Position numbers and translations under genes: made by a program. Positions 15,949-25,651 of a stretch of 64,000 nucleotides of DNA are shown here, piece after piece (position 1 is the first letter of the stretch; every line of letters starts with the position of its first letter). This DNA is from Halobacillus sp. A5 (GTDB lineage: Bacteria; Bacillota; Bacilli; Bacillales; Halobacillaceae). Location: the NCBI RefSeq assembly GCF_024189315.1, contig NZ_JAIZEO010000004.1:1-64000 (forward strand), read 5' to 3'. Under the pieces are notes generated by a model. That model saw only the letters and a list, made by a program, of their open reading frames with translations, did no database searches and was not told the DNA's origin.

Positions 15949-18366
15949 TTAGTTTGAACCTGCAGCAACTTTTACGTTTTTGTAAAGATCCCGAAGCAGA
16001 GTTTCACTTTCAATGGCTTCTTTCCAAGGATCCTGTTGTTGAACAACAGCCAGTGCTTCATTCATCCTCTGGATTAATTCAATGAATGTCTTCTTATTAG
16101 AAAGGACGCTTTGAATGTGATCGAGTCCTACCCGTTCAACCCAGGCAGACGTTCTTTCCAAGTAATTGGCATCCTCACGATAATACTGCAGGAAGGCGGC
16201 TGTGGCATCTATTACTTCCTCCTCTGTTTTCACTTTGGATAAAAGTTCAGCCTGTCTCATGTGAGTCCCGCCATTTCCACCTACATAGATTTCAAATTCT
16301 CCATCGAGGCCCACAACCCCGACATCTTTCACTGATCCTTCTGCACAATTCCGCGGGCAGGCAGATACACTCATTTTAACTTTGTGCGGTGTGTTCAAAC
16401 CTTCAAACTTCTTCTCCATCTGCACCCCTAATCCAATGGAATCCTGGGTGCCAAACCGGCAGAAATCTGCACCTACGCACGTTTTTACAGTTCGCAAACC
16501 TTTCGCATAAGCTGATCCTGATGGCATATCGAGCTCTGACCAAATGCGGGGGAGATCCTCTTTCTGAACCCCTAAGAGGTCAAGTCTCTGCCCTCCGGTT
16601 ACTTTAATCATCTTCACCTCATATTTATCAGCCACATCGGCAATCTTCCGTAAATCTTCGGAGTTGGTTACCCCGCCATACATTCTGGGCACAACTGAAT
16701 ACGTGCCGTCGTTTTGTATATTAGCGTGCAGCCTTTCGTTTACGAAGCGGGATTCTTTCTCATCCTTGTATTCTGACGGATTGATCATCCCGAGATAGTA
16801 ATTTAAAGCCGGCTTACATTTTGAACATCCTTCTTCGGTCTTCCACTCCAGAACATTCATGACCTCACGAATGTGAGTCAGTCCTTTAGATTTTATTTCT
16901 TCCACCACTTCATCTCTCGATAATGAAGTGCACGCGCATATTGATTCCTTTTGATTATGATCATATTCATCACCTAATGTATGCTCAAGCAAGTCAGCTA
17001 CAAGGGGTTTGCAGCCTCCGCAGGAACGCGAGGCACTTGTACATCCTTTAACCTGATCGACTGTGGTAAGCCCCTGCTCACCTATCGCGTTAACGATCGT
17101 TCCTTTTGTAACCCCATTACAGCCGCATACAATTTCTTCAGAGCCCATCGAGGCAATGAAATCGATTCCAGCCGCATCGCTTTTATCCTGGTCAAGATAT
17201 TCTTCAATGGCTGCTCCCTTATTAATCAAAGACAACAGCTGATTGCCTTCCTTCGTATCTCCGAACAGCACGGCTCCTGTTATCTTGCCCTCGTCAACGA
17301 GCACTTTCTGATAAATACCGCGCCAGTCATCGAATACTTTCACCGTTTTCGTGTCTTCGTCTTCGTTGATTTTACCTGTCGAGAACACGTCTACTCCTGA
17401 GACCTTCAACTGGGTGGATAAAACCGACCCCTGGTACCCTTCACTTTCTATGCCGCATATTTTCTTAGCCATTTCCTGCCCTTGCTGATAAAGAGGAGCA
17501 ACAAGACCATATACCATTTCTCTATGCTCCGCACATTCTCCCACCGCATAAACATTTAGTATTTCGGTTTCTAAATGGTCATTGACAATAATACCTCTGT
17601 TTACCGGAATACCGCTTTGACTTGCCAGCGCTGCGTTTGGACGGATGCCGACCGCCATGACGACAAGATCAGCTTCAACTTCTTCGCCGTCTTTAAACCG
17701 CAGACCTTCCACTCGATCCTCTCCGATAATTTCTTGCGACTGTTTCTCCAGCAGGAAGTTCATGCCCTGCTTCTCAAGCTCCTTCTGCAGCATCTTCCCT
17801 GCTGTCCGGTCTAACTGACGCTCCATCAGGAAATCTGCGATGTGTACGACATCAACCTCCATCCCTAAATTCAGCAGACCCCGGGCCGCTTCTAAACCGA
17901 GCAGACCGCCGCCAATAACTACTGCCTTCTTATATTGCTCAGCGGATTCAATCATTTGTTCGCAGTCTTTTATGTCTCGAAAAGCAGTAACCCCTTCTTT
18001 ATCAGCTCCCGGCAGCGGCAGCATGAAAGGTACAGAGCCTGTCGCCATGATCAGCTTGTCATAAGGTACCTGCCTGTCTTTATCCGTAGTGACTGTCTGC
18101 TTCTCCGTATCCACCGCTGTTACTGTTTCACCAGGGTATAACAGGATATTATTCTCTTCGTACCACTCCCAGGAATTTAAGGTAATATCACTGATCTCTG
18201 TATCCCCTTGAAGTACTTTGGATAATTGAATCCGGTCGTAGTTAGGATATGGTTCACTGCCAAACACCGTTATATCAAATTGATCAGGTGATAATTTCAA
18301 GATTTCCTCTACTGCCCGAACTCCAGCCATACCGTTACCGATCAGTACTAACTTCTGCTTTTCCAT
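15949..18366 (-). CDS. nirB: NAD(P)H-dependent assimilatory nitrite reductase, large subunit
   Basis: The 805-residue protein reduces nitrite to ammonium with six electrons. Domain order: FAD site [12 protein letters not shown] at the N-terminus, NAD site [14 protein letters not shown] near residue 150, two BFD-like [2Fe-2S] domains (CGCNGVTKG...SCGGCKP and CACTSLS...[14 protein letters not shown]), a ferredoxin-like half domain, and the siroheme/[4Fe-4S] domain. All four siroheme-cluster cysteines are present, in [11 protein letters not shown] and ACPRNCAEG. This is NasD of B. subtilis. The siroheme would come from SumT, SirC and SirB encoded in this window. Confidence 0.95.
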   Translation of the reverse strand: MEKQKLVLIGNGMAGVRAVEEILKLSPDQFDITVFGSEPYPNYDRIQLSKVLQGDTEISDITLNSWEWYEENNILLYPGETVTAVDTEKQTVTTDKDRQVPYDKLIMATGSVPFMLPLPGADKEGVTAFRDIKDCEQMIESAEQYKKAVVIGGGLLGLEAARGLLNLGMEVDVVHIADFLMERQLDRTAGKMLQKELEKQGMNFLLEKQSQEIIGEDRVEGLRFKDGEEVEADLVVMAVGIRPNAALASQSGIPVNRGIIVNDHLETEILNVYAVGECAEHREMVYGLVAPLYQQGQEMAKKICGIESEGYQGSVLSTQLKVSGVDVFSTGKINEDEDTKTVKVFDDWRGIYQKVLVDEGKITGAVLFGDTKEGNQLLSLINKGAAIEEYLDQDKSDAAGIDFIASMGSEEIVCGCNGVTKGTIVNAIGEQGLTTVDQVKGCTSASRSCGGCKPLVADLLEHTLGDEYDHNQKESICACTSLSRDEVVEEIKSKGLTHIREVMNVLEWKTEEGCSKCKPALNYYLGMINPSEYKDEKESRFVNERLHANIQNDGTYSVVPRMYGGVTNSEDLRKIADVADKYEVKMIKVTGGQRLDLLGVQKEDLPRIWSELDMPSGSAYAKGLRTVKTCVGADFCRFGTQDSIGLGVQMEKKFEGLNTPHKVKMSVSACPRNCAEGSVKDVGVVGLDGEFEIYVGGNGGTHMRQAELLSKVKTEEEVIDATAAFLQYYREDANYLERTSAWVERVGLDHIQSVLSNKKTFIELIQRMNEALAVVQQQDPWKEAIESETLLRDLYKNVKVAAGSN

Positions 18367-18410
18367 GACGCAAATCCCTCCAAATAATTATTCTCCAAAA
18401 TTCCTGGCAC

Positions 18411-20573
18411 CTAGCTTTTCAGTAATGCTTCTGCTTGATTATGCGCAGGTTCCACATTGACCGCTGCCAGCTTAAAGCCCGGCATCCGGCAGTCAGGATC
18501 TAATTCATCTGCTACGAGACGATTCACATTTTGTTCCCCGCCCCAGTGAAAGGGGACAAATACTGTATCCTTTCGTATCTGCTCTGAATACTTACTGCGG
18601 ACGACAATACTTCCAAATGCCGAAGTTACTCGTACGAGCATATTTGCTTTCAATTTAAATTTCTCCCCGGTACTCGGGTGGATTTCCATAAAGGATTCAA
18701 TATGCCGCGCTGCCAGCGAAGGGCTTTTCCTCGTCTGTTCCCCTGTTAAGTAATGCGACATTACTCTTCCGGTAGTTAAGAAGAGTGGGAATTCATCGGT
18801 TATACTTTCCTTTTGAGTTCCTAAGATGCCCCCGGTGAAGACCATTTCAGCTTTTCCACCTTCATGAGCAAATCCATTCTCAAACAACCGCTGTGTCCCT
18901 TCGTGTTCTAAGTCCGGACACGGCCAAAGTATCCCCTGATTTCTCTTGATCTTCTCATAAGTTATTCCGTAGTAATCGGCCCTTGCGCCTCGAGTGGCCC
19001 ACCGCAATTCATTAAATATGTCTTCAGAAGATTCATAGCTGAACTTCTCCCCTTCTCCCATTACAGCTGCGATTTCACTAATAATCTGCCAATCATGCTT
19101 CACTTCCCCGGGCAGCGGCCGGCTTGCTTCTCTTAACGTCACTCTCCCCTCCACATTTGTCATCGTTCCCGGGTCCTCGAGGTAAGAAGAGGACGGTAAA
19201 ACCAGGTCTGCAAGCTGGGCTGTTTCTGATAGAAACATATCAACTGCAACGAGAAAATTAAGGTTAGTAAGAGCCTTTTTCACAAAATTGGCATTCGGAT
19301 TTGAGACGACCGGGTTTGAACACATGACGAGCATTCCTTTAATCGTGCCTCGCTCCATCTCTTCAAACATTTCATAGGCAGAAACGCCTTTTCGAGGAAT
19401 CTGATCTGCTTCAACTCCCCATACTTCCGCAACGTGAGCACGATCGTCTTCATTTTCAATGGAACGATACCCCGGGAGCTGATCAGCCTTCTGTCCGTGC
19501 TCTCTTCCCCCTTGTCCATTTCCCTGTCCGGTAATAGCTCCGTAGCCTGAGTAAGGCCTGCCTATTTTACCGGTAGCAAGCAAGAGGTTAATGAAGCTTC
19601 TAACAGCCGCTGTTCCGTCAATTTGCTGTTCAATACCTCTAGCAGTAAATATCATTCCTGACTCTTCTTGCCCAAAGGTAAGAGCTGTCTGATACAACTG
19701 ATTCTCAGAAACGCCTGTTACGTTCGCATATTTTTCTAAATCTAACGAGCAGGCCTCATGAGCCGCCTCTTCAAACCCATTCACTCGTTCAGAAATAAAA
19801 GTTTTATCAACTAAGTTTTCTTCCACAATGATTTTTAGTAGAGCGCGGGCTAAAGCTAAGTCTGATCCCGGTTTATTTTTCAAGTGCAGGTCAGCAACAG
19901 CTGTGGTTGCTGTTTCTCTCGGATCTATGGCAATAATATATGCTCCATTTTCTTTCGCCTGTTCAAAATATGGCATGATCGTTGGCTGACATTCTGCTAT
20001 ATTTGTTCCTGCGAGGATAATACACTTTGTATGCGGTACTTCCTGCAAAGAATTAGTAAGTCCCCGATCCACTCCAAAACTTTGATTAGCCCCGGTGGCT
20101 GCTGAAGCCATACACAGCCTGCCATTGTAATCAATATGTTTCGTCTTCAAGCCGATTCTGGCAAACTTCCCTAATAGATAGGCTTCTTCATTCGTAAGTG
20201 AACCACTCCCGTAAACGGATAAAGCATCACGACCATCATTCTCTTGAATCTCGTTAAATCGATTACGAATGACTCTCATTGCTTCACTCCAGCTGACAGG
20301 GACAAATTCTCCATTCTTTTTAAGTAACGGGTACATGAGCCGGTCTCTATGGAGAGTGTGCTGATGAGCATTCATGCCTTTTACACACAACCTGCCCTGG
20401 GTCGTAGGATTGTCCCTGCCAATGGTTTTATAAGTCGTACGGGAAACGACCTTTTGCTCAATGAGCTGCATTTTGCACTGCATGCTGCAAAAAGGACACT
20501 GAGAATCGAAGACTTTCTCTGACTGGACATCCTGCTGTTTACTGCGGAAATACTTCAACATTAATTCAGTCAA
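18411..20573 (-). CDS. nasC: Assimilatory nitrate reductase, catalytic subunit
   Basis: The 720-residue molybdopterin oxidoreductase reduces nitrate to nitrite in the cytoplasm. The N-terminal CPFCSMQCKM plus a later Cys in GRLCVKGMNAHQH bind one [4Fe-4S] cluster, and molybdopterin-guanine dinucleotide domains follow (GSGSLTNEEAYLLGKFAR, GAITGQGNGQGGREHGQK). No twin-arginine signal or C-terminal BFD cluster is present, which fits the Bacillus NasC that takes electrons from NasB. It lies 39 bases after nasB and 44 before nirB. Length is normal (B. subtilis NasC is about 710). Confidence 0.94.
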   Translation of the reverse strand: MTELMLKYFRSKQQDVQSEKVFDSQCPFCSMQCKMQLIEQKVVSRTTYKTIGRDNPTTQGRLCVKGMNAHQHTLHRDRLMYPLLKKNGEFVPVSWSEAMRVIRNRFNEIQENDGRDALSVYGSGSLTNEEAYLLGKFARIGLKTKHIDYNGRLCMASAATGANQSFGVDRGLTNSLQEVPHTKCIILAGTNIAECQPTIMPYFEQAKENGAYIIAIDPRETATTAVADLHLKNKPGSDLALARALLKIIVEENLVDKTFISERVNGFEEAAHEACSLDLEKYANVTGVSENQLYQTALTFGQEESGMIFTARGIEQQIDGTAAVRSFINLLLATGKIGRPYSGYGAITGQGNGQGGREHGQKADQLPGYRSIENEDDRAHVAEVWGVEADQIPRKGVSAYEMFEEMERGTIKGMLVMCSNPVVSNPNANFVKKALTNLNFLVAVDMFLSETAQLADLVLPSSSYLEDPGTMTNVEGRVTLREASRPLPGEVKHDWQIISEIAAVMGEGEKFSYESSEDIFNELRWATRGARADYYGITYEKIKRNQGILWPCPDLEHEGTQRLFENGFAHEGGKAEMVFTGGILGTQKESITDEFPLFLTTGRVMSHYLTGEQTRKSPSLAARHIESFMEIHPSTGEKFKLKANMLVRVTSAFGSIVVRSKYSEQIRKDTVFVPFHWGGEQNVNRLVADELDPDCRMPGFKLAAVNVEPAHNQAEALLKS

Positions 20574-20618
20574 GCCGACTCATCCTTTGTTTATATATTG
20601 ATAGTATTGAACTTTCAT

Positions 20619-22979
20619 TTAAGCTTTGATTAAATGTTCCTTCTTAATGGCAGCATCTTCACTCAATGTTCGTATGAGCTCCTCACACAGCTCTTCGTTA
20701 AATAATGCCTCTCGAATGTGAATAAGGGAGAGCCTGTCCATCCACTGCCACGTCCTCTCTAAATACCGGGCAGACTTGCGGTAGTATTGCAGGCATCCTA
20801 GAATCATTCGTTCCAGCTGTATATCGTCCTCCGCTATACACAAAAGCTGGCCTTTCCTAGCATTTCGACCGCTGCTTCCACCTATATACATCTCCCAGCT
20901 TCCGTCCACCTTTATGGCACCTATATCTTTCGTAGTAGAACCGGCACCATTATGGATACACGAAGAAATTCCGATCTTTAAGCGGTAGGGTGTCTGCAGC
21001 AGCTCTGTCTTTTTTTCAATTGCCCGGGCAATATTAAGGGCAGATTGTTTATGACATTGACAATCATGATTTCCGATATTTGTTTTTACTGGTTCCACCC
21101 GATTTCCATAAGGAGCACGAAGCGGCATGTCAAGCATGTTCCAGACAGAACGTAAATCTTGTTTATTTATACCAAGCAAATGAATTCTTTGGTCGCTGGC
21201 CACCGCCATATTGGAGATATTAAATTTCTCTGCTGTTTGTGTTATATTTTTGAGCTGTTCAATCGTCACTTCTCCTCCATACAATTGAGGAACCACAGCA
21301 TAGCTGCCATCCTGCTGAGCCTTCGCATTCATGTAATCATTTATAAATACATCCTCTTTGCGGTCTGTGCTGTATTCTGGATGAATCATTCCTAAATAGT
21401 AATCCAGGGCAAGCCTGCAGGTAGAGCAGCCAGTCAGATTCAACCACCCCAGCCGAACCATCACTTCCTCAGCACTTGATAAATTTTGAATTTGTATTTG
21501 CTCTACAAGCTCGTCCTCTGTCAAGCCCGTGCAGCTACAAAGCGTCGGCTCATCAATCACCCCTTCATCAAAACCATCACTTTTTATATAATCAAGTAAA
21601 TCCGAAACCAGCGGCTTACACCCGCCGCACGAGCTTGCAGCTTTAGTACACTCTCTCACCTGGGGTACAGTCGTTAACCCCCTTTGTTGGACCGCCTGAA
21701 TAATTGTTCCTTTACTCACACTATTGCAGGAACAAATGTGCTTTTCTAAAGAGTAAGAAGCAGCCGGTGATTGTTGTGGATCTGGACTTTCCAGCAATAA
21801 CGATTTATCCTTCGATGACAACGGCTTTTGTTTGACGATGGTGTCCAACACCGCAGGTCCGGCTCTTGTATCACCAAACATTACAGTGCCGACAGCTTTG
21901 TTTCCTTGAAATACGATCTTCTTATATATGGAATCCACTTCATTGTAATAATGAATCGCTTTTGTTTCTGAACCTGGTTGGATTTCACCAGCTGAAAATA
22001 AATGCACGCCTGATATCTTCAACTGTGTATACAACAGAGATCCTTTGTATCCGCCGGTACTTTTCCGACATAAATGCTTCGCCAACACTTCCGCCTGTTC
22101 ATATAAAGGCTGAACTAATCCATACACATTGCCATTATGCTCAACACATTCACCAACAGCGTATATATCCTGCTCACTTGTCTGCAGATGGTCATTGACG
22201 ATAATGCCCCGGCCCGTTTGAATCCCGCTCTCTTCGGCTAATTTAATGTTAGGTCTAACCCCGGCCGCCATAACGACTAAGTCGGCTTCAATCGTCGTGC
22301 CGTCTTTAAAACGGACAGCCTTTACCCTGTCTTCCCCTATGATTTCTTCGGTTACTTTCTTCAGCAGAAAATTCATTCCTTGTTCTTCGAGCTGCTCCTG
22401 AAGCATTAAAGAAGCTTGTTTATCCAGCTGCCGTTCCATAATATATTTGGAGATATGTACAACATCTGTTTTCATCCCCAGGTTTACTAATCCTCTTGCT
22501 GCTTCTAAACCCAGTAGTCCCCCTCCAATGACAACTGCCTTTGAAAACTTCTCCGCTGTTTCCATCATCCGTTCACAGTCTTTAATCGTCCTAAAGGCAA
22601 TAACTCCTTCTTTGTCATTTCCTGCAATCGGCAGAATAAACGGAGAAGATCCCGTAGCAATCACCAATTTATCAAACGTAACCTCCCTGCTTTTATCGGT
22701 GACCAGCTTCTTATCATCCTTGTCGATGGTAAGGACAGTTTCCCCTGTGAAAAGCTGAATATTATTCTCTTCATACCAGCTGCAGGGTTGAATGGTAATA
22801 TCGTCGACGGTAGTATCCCCCTGCAAAACTGACGAAAGCATAATTCTGCTGTAGCTTGTATGAGGTTCACTGCCAAACATTACAACGTTATAAAAGTCCG
22901 GGTCTTCCTTTAACAGGTTGCGTACAAATCTTATGGCTGCCATCCCATTCCCTATAACTACAAGTCTCTGCTTTTTCAT
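20619..22979 (-). CDS. nasB: Nitrate reductase electron-transfer subunit (NirB-like flavoprotein with degenerate siroheme domain)
   Basis: The 786-residue protein is a full-length paralogue of NirB next door. It keeps the FAD site GNGMAAIRFVRN, the NAD site [14 protein letters not shown], and both BFD-type cluster domains (CSCNSVSKG...SCGGCKP, CSCTGLTEDE...GCSTCRLALDYYLG). In the siroheme domain the ligand motifs are broken: TCVGADFC of NirB reads TNIGNHDC here and ACPRNC reads SCIHNG, so two of four cysteines are lost. It should pass NADH electrons to NasC rather than reduce nitrite. GGAGG precedes the ATG. It is the first gene of the operon, behind a TnrA-type site. Confidence 0.9.
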   Translation of the reverse strand: MKKQRLVVIGNGMAAIRFVRNLLKEDPDFYNVVMFGSEPHTSYSRIMLSSVLQGDTTVDDITIQPCSWYEENNIQLFTGETVLTIDKDDKKLVTDKSREVTFDKLVIATGSSPFILPIAGNDKEGVIAFRTIKDCERMMETAEKFSKAVVIGGGLLGLEAARGLVNLGMKTDVVHISKYIMERQLDKQASLMLQEQLEEQGMNFLLKKVTEEIIGEDRVKAVRFKDGTTIEADLVVMAAGVRPNIKLAEESGIQTGRGIIVNDHLQTSEQDIYAVGECVEHNGNVYGLVQPLYEQAEVLAKHLCRKSTGGYKGSLLYTQLKISGVHLFSAGEIQPGSETKAIHYYNEVDSIYKKIVFQGNKAVGTVMFGDTRAGPAVLDTIVKQKPLSSKDKSLLLESPDPQQSPAASYSLEKHICSCNSVSKGTIIQAVQQRGLTTVPQVRECTKAASSCGGCKPLVSDLLDYIKSDGFDEGVIDEPTLCSCTGLTEDELVEQIQIQNLSSAEEVMVRLGWLNLTGCSTCRLALDYYLGMIHPEYSTDRKEDVFINDYMNAKAQQDGSYAVVPQLYGGEVTIEQLKNITQTAEKFNISNMAVASDQRIHLLGINKQDLRSVWNMLDMPLRAPYGNRVEPVKTNIGNHDCQCHKQSALNIARAIEKKTELLQTPYRLKIGISSCIHNGAGSTTKDIGAIKVDGSWEMYIGGSSGRNARKGQLLCIAEDDIQLERMILGCLQYYRKSARYLERTWQWMDRLSLIHIREALFNEELCEELIRTLSEDAAIKKEHLIKA

Positions 22980-23045
22980 CCTGAACCTCCAACGACTTTA
23001 TTTTATGTGGGTTACATGCGTTTGAAATGTTTGAATATTAAATTA

Positions 23046-23098
23046 AATATATCACAGAGAGTCCTATCTTGTAACTATTTATGTTAAGAAAGTTAACA
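23046..23098 (-). promoter_or_regulatory. nas promoter with TnrA/GlnR box
   Basis: Minus-strand -35 TTACAA (23074-23069) and -10 TATATT (23051-23046) are 17 bp apart. TGTTAAGAAAGTTAACA (23082-23098) matches the TnrA/GlnR consensus TGTNA-N7-TNACA exactly. Its centre lies about 50 bp upstream of the predicted start, the usual TnrA activation position. The operon should be induced under nitrogen limitation. Confidence 0.85.
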
Positions 23099-23175
23099 TT
23101 AGTAATATTTATTGAGGAACTTATACCTAAATAATGTTTATAAAATTAGAAGGTTTGGCTTGTTTTTTTATTTAA

Positions 23176-23192
23176 CGTCAAGAAAGTTAACA
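23176..23192. promoter_or_regulatory. Second, slightly degenerate TnrA/GlnR-like box
   Basis: CGTCAAGAAAGTTAACA differs from the first box in two positions, only one of which departs from TGTNA-N7-TNACA (first T to C). It lies 94 bp away and shares the same seven-base centre AGAAAGT. It may add cooperativity or serve a transcript in the other direction. Confidence 0.55.
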
Positions 23193-23486
23193 TGAATAAC
23201 TATTCCCGATAGACAGGCTCTGATTTAATCACTGTTGTATACACTTGGATTGGAGGGGAAGGATAATATATGTAGTTACTGTTCACTCAGAGCAAATTCT
23301 CTAGTATACTAGCAAACACCCAGCCGTACGAATTTAAAATTCCTGACATGAATCTACTTAAAATAGGGTATGGGTACTAGCATAATACTCTAAATGATTG
23401 GGGCTGATATTCCTAAACAAGGAGATATGAATCCGGACAATATAAAACTGAATAAACTAAATTTCAATACTTAAAGGAGACTTGTC
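23193..23486. other. Upstream region of the BCCT gene
   Basis: No gene is seen. A 15-codon frame at 23427-23474 is too close to its purine run to be convincing. A strong Shine-Dalgarno, AAAGGAG, precedes the BCCT ATG. I could not settle on a -35/-10 pair for the transporter. Confidence 0.4.
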
Positions 23487-25067
23487 ATGGATACAAATAA
23501 ACCCAAAGGGAAATTCATGAATAGGGTTTTTTGGATTTCTTTTCTTATCATTTTTGTATTCGCTTTATGGGGTGGGTTAGCGCCCGGCGCCCTGGCCTCA
23601 CAAGCTGAAAACATTTATGGTTTTATCGCGAACACCTTTGGATGGTTCTACTTAGTGTTTGTGCTATTTTTAATTCTTTTCAATTTTTACTTAGCATTTA
23701 GTAAATACGGAAAAATCCGCTTGGGCGGAGACGACGTCAAACCAAAATACCCTCTGTTCACCTGGATCGCCATGCTGTTCAGCTGTGGGTTTGGTGTAAG
23801 TATTGTTTTCTGGGGAGTTGCTGAGCCGATGACTCATTTCGGCACACCGCCTCCATTTGACGGAAACGTGGAACCTGAGTCGGCTGATGCCGCCCGAGTA
23901 GCTATGTGGAATGCGTTCTTTAACAACGGGATTCACCAGTGGGCCTCCTTTACATTCGTCGGTCTTGCCTTATCCTACTTTATTTATCGTCAGGACGAAC
24001 GCAGCTTGATCAGTGATACGATGAACTCGGTCATAGGAAGCACAGGGAAGAAACCGCTTCGAAACACTGTAGATATCATTGCCATCATTGCCACCGTTAT
24101 GGGGGTTGCGACCACGCTTGGTTTAAGTGTTCTTCAAATCAACAGCGGACTTGGCAGTGTATTTAACGCTCCTTCCGGCGGCGCTACTCAAATCGCTATT
24201 GTAATAGTTATGTTTGTTTTCTTCATGTTATCCACCCTCTCAGGTCTTGACCGGGGGATTAAATACTTAAGTAATGCCAACCTGGGAATTGCCTTATTCT
24301 TAATGATTGCTGTACTGATTATAGGTCCAACAGGATTTATACTTGATACGATTACAATGGGAATAGGAGATTATCTGCAGAACTTCTTCCAGGCCAGCTT
24401 AAGACTTGACCAATACACAGACGGCACATGGGTACAGGACTGGCCGGTTTATTACTGGGCCTGGACGATTGCCTGGGCACCATTTGTCGGTATGTTCGTA
24501 GCCCGTATTTCAAAAGGCCGTACGGTCCGGGAATTCGTGCTCGGCGTTATGGTCGCACCGCCATTCATCGGTATTATCTGGATCGGTATATTCGGAGGAA
24601 CAGCGATCAACCTCGATCTTTTCCATGGTACGGACATTGCCGGAGCCGTTGCAGAAGACGAAGCTACCGCTTTGTTTAGTATGCTGGATAATCTGCCATT
24701 AGGTCCCATTCTGTCAGTCCTATCAATCTGCCTGTTGTTTACTTTCTTAGTAACTTCAGCTGACTCGGCTACATTCGTACTGGGCATGATGAGCTCAAAC
24801 GGGGATACAAACCCAGCTGGCGTCGTTAAGGTTGTATGGGGTTCTTTAATTGCTGCCTTAGCCGTGATCCTCATATTAAGTGCAGGTTTAGAAGGGCTGC
24901 AGACGGCATCGCTGATCGGAGCACTGCCATTCTCCATTGTTCTGTTTATCTCCTGTCTATCGTTACTCAAGTCTATACGGGAAGATTACAAAGAAGCGAG
25001 GCTTGAGGAAGAACGCAAGCGTCACCGTAGAATTCAGAAGCAGATTGAAGATTATAATTCAGATTGA
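23487..25067 (+). CDS. BCCT-family glycine betaine/choline/carnitine-type transporter
   Basis: The 526-residue protein has 12 membrane helices and the BCCT signature around WTIAWAPFVGMFVARISK, with GVAEPMTHF near helix 3. Family members take up glycine betaine, proline betaine or related osmolytes with Na+. The long charged C-terminal tail (REDYKEARLEEERKRHRR) resembles the osmosensing tails of OpuD/BetP-type carriers. AAAGGAG precedes the start by 8 bases. It is a single-gene unit ended by two hairpins. Glycine betaine is the likeliest substrate in a salt-tolerant Bacillaceae, but specificity is inferred. Confidence 0.88.
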   Translation: MDTNKPKGKFMNRVFWISFLIIFVFALWGGLAPGALASQAENIYGFIANTFGWFYLVFVLFLILFNFYLAFSKYGKIRLGGDDVKPKYPLFTWIAMLFSCGFGVSIVFWGVAEPMTHFGTPPPFDGNVEPESADAARVAMWNAFFNNGIHQWASFTFVGLALSYFIYRQDERSLISDTMNSVIGSTGKKPLRNTVDIIAIIATVMGVATTLGLSVLQINSGLGSVFNAPSGGATQIAIVIVMFVFFMLSTLSGLDRGIKYLSNANLGIALFLMIAVLIIGPTGFILDTITMGIGDYLQNFFQASLRLDQYTDGTWVQDWPVYYWAWTIAWAPFVGMFVARISKGRTVREFVLGVMVAPPFIGIIWIGIFGGTAINLDLFHGTDIAGAVAEDEATALFSMLDNLPLGPILSVLSICLLFTFLVTSADSATFVLGMMSSNGDTNPAGVVKVVWGSLIAALAVILILSAGLEGLQTASLIGALPFSIVLFISCLSLLKSIREDYKEARLEEERKRHRRIQKQIEDYNSD

Positions 25068-25082
25068 TTATTTAAAAGAAAA

Positions 25083-25146
25083 AGCAGTGACCACGTTCGC
25101 GGTCACTGCTCAGGCTGTCGAGAAAGTCAAGGCAGCCTGATTTTTT
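25083..25146 (+). terminator. Tandem terminators after the BCCT gene
   Basis: Two hairpins follow the stop codon. The first is AGCAGTGACC paired with GGTCACTGCT (25083-25110). The second is CAGGCTG paired with CAGCCTG (25111-25139), followed by ATTTTTT. The first stem recurs at 25603-25632, about 520 bp further on. Confidence 0.85.
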
Positions 25147-25243
25147 CTGATTTCTTTCATTTTTCACCACGATCTTTTGTTATCTTGAGGATAAGAATCT
25201 ATATAGAAAGTGAAGGAACAGGCGCTGATGACAGCTGCCTATC

Positions 25244-25297
25244 AAAAAGACTCTCCTTCATCTAGCAAGGGTGATCTAGGTGAAGGAGAGTCTTTTT
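25244..25297. terminator. Long perfect hairpin, possible bidirectional terminator
   Basis: A 17-bp perfect stem (25244-25260 with 25281-25297) begins with five A and ends with five T, so it reads as a terminator on both strands. The 20-nt loop contains two CTAG boxes. No gene ends beside it, which is odd. Confidence 0.7.
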
Positions 25298-25456
25298 CTA
25301 TCTTAAAGAAACCCCAAGGAGCGTGGCCTTTTAGACTGTTGAAAAAGCCTGGATGGATGTACACTTGGTAGAATCTAGAAAAATAGGAAAAAGCGCCGCT
25401 TTTAAGAGGGGCAGACGGAAAGTCTCCTCGGTCACGACAGTTCACTTTCCGCAAAT

Positions 25457-25560
25457 GCCCATAAATTTGTCTATTTGCCCATAAGTTGAAATTATCGCCC
25501 GTAAATTCTTGAAATGACCCATAAACGGCGATAAATGCCCATAAATCGAGAACGATCCCC
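25457..25560. repeat. 20-bp-phased CCCATAAA-type array
   Basis: A motif close to TGCCCATAAA occurs six times with CCC ending at 25460, 25480, 25500, 25520, 25540 and 25560, an exact 20-bp period. The bases between the motifs differ, so it is a phased motif array and not a tandem duplication. The reverse complement of the same motif forms the array at 57099-57188. Confidence 0.88.
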
Positions 25561-25602
25561 CCCGCGATAATTTCTTATTCTGAAAGGTTTCTCAACAAAC
25601 TG

Positions 25603-25632
25603 AAAGCAGTGACCAAGCGTCACTGCTTTTTT
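25603..25632 (+). terminator. Hairpin terminator with the same stem as the BCCT terminator
   Basis: AAAGCAGTGAC pairs with GTCACTGCTTT around a 5-nt loop and runs into TTTTTT on the plus strand. The stem repeats the one at 25083-25110, as if the DNA between had been inserted into, or duplicated from, one terminator. Confidence 0.8.
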
Positions 25633-25651
25633 ATCTTTTCACAATAGTTAC

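Noticed and set aside
23427-23474. 15-codon leader frame before the BCCT transporter
   Set aside because: The purine run is only two bases from the ATG and nothing suggests attenuation, so I treat it as chance.
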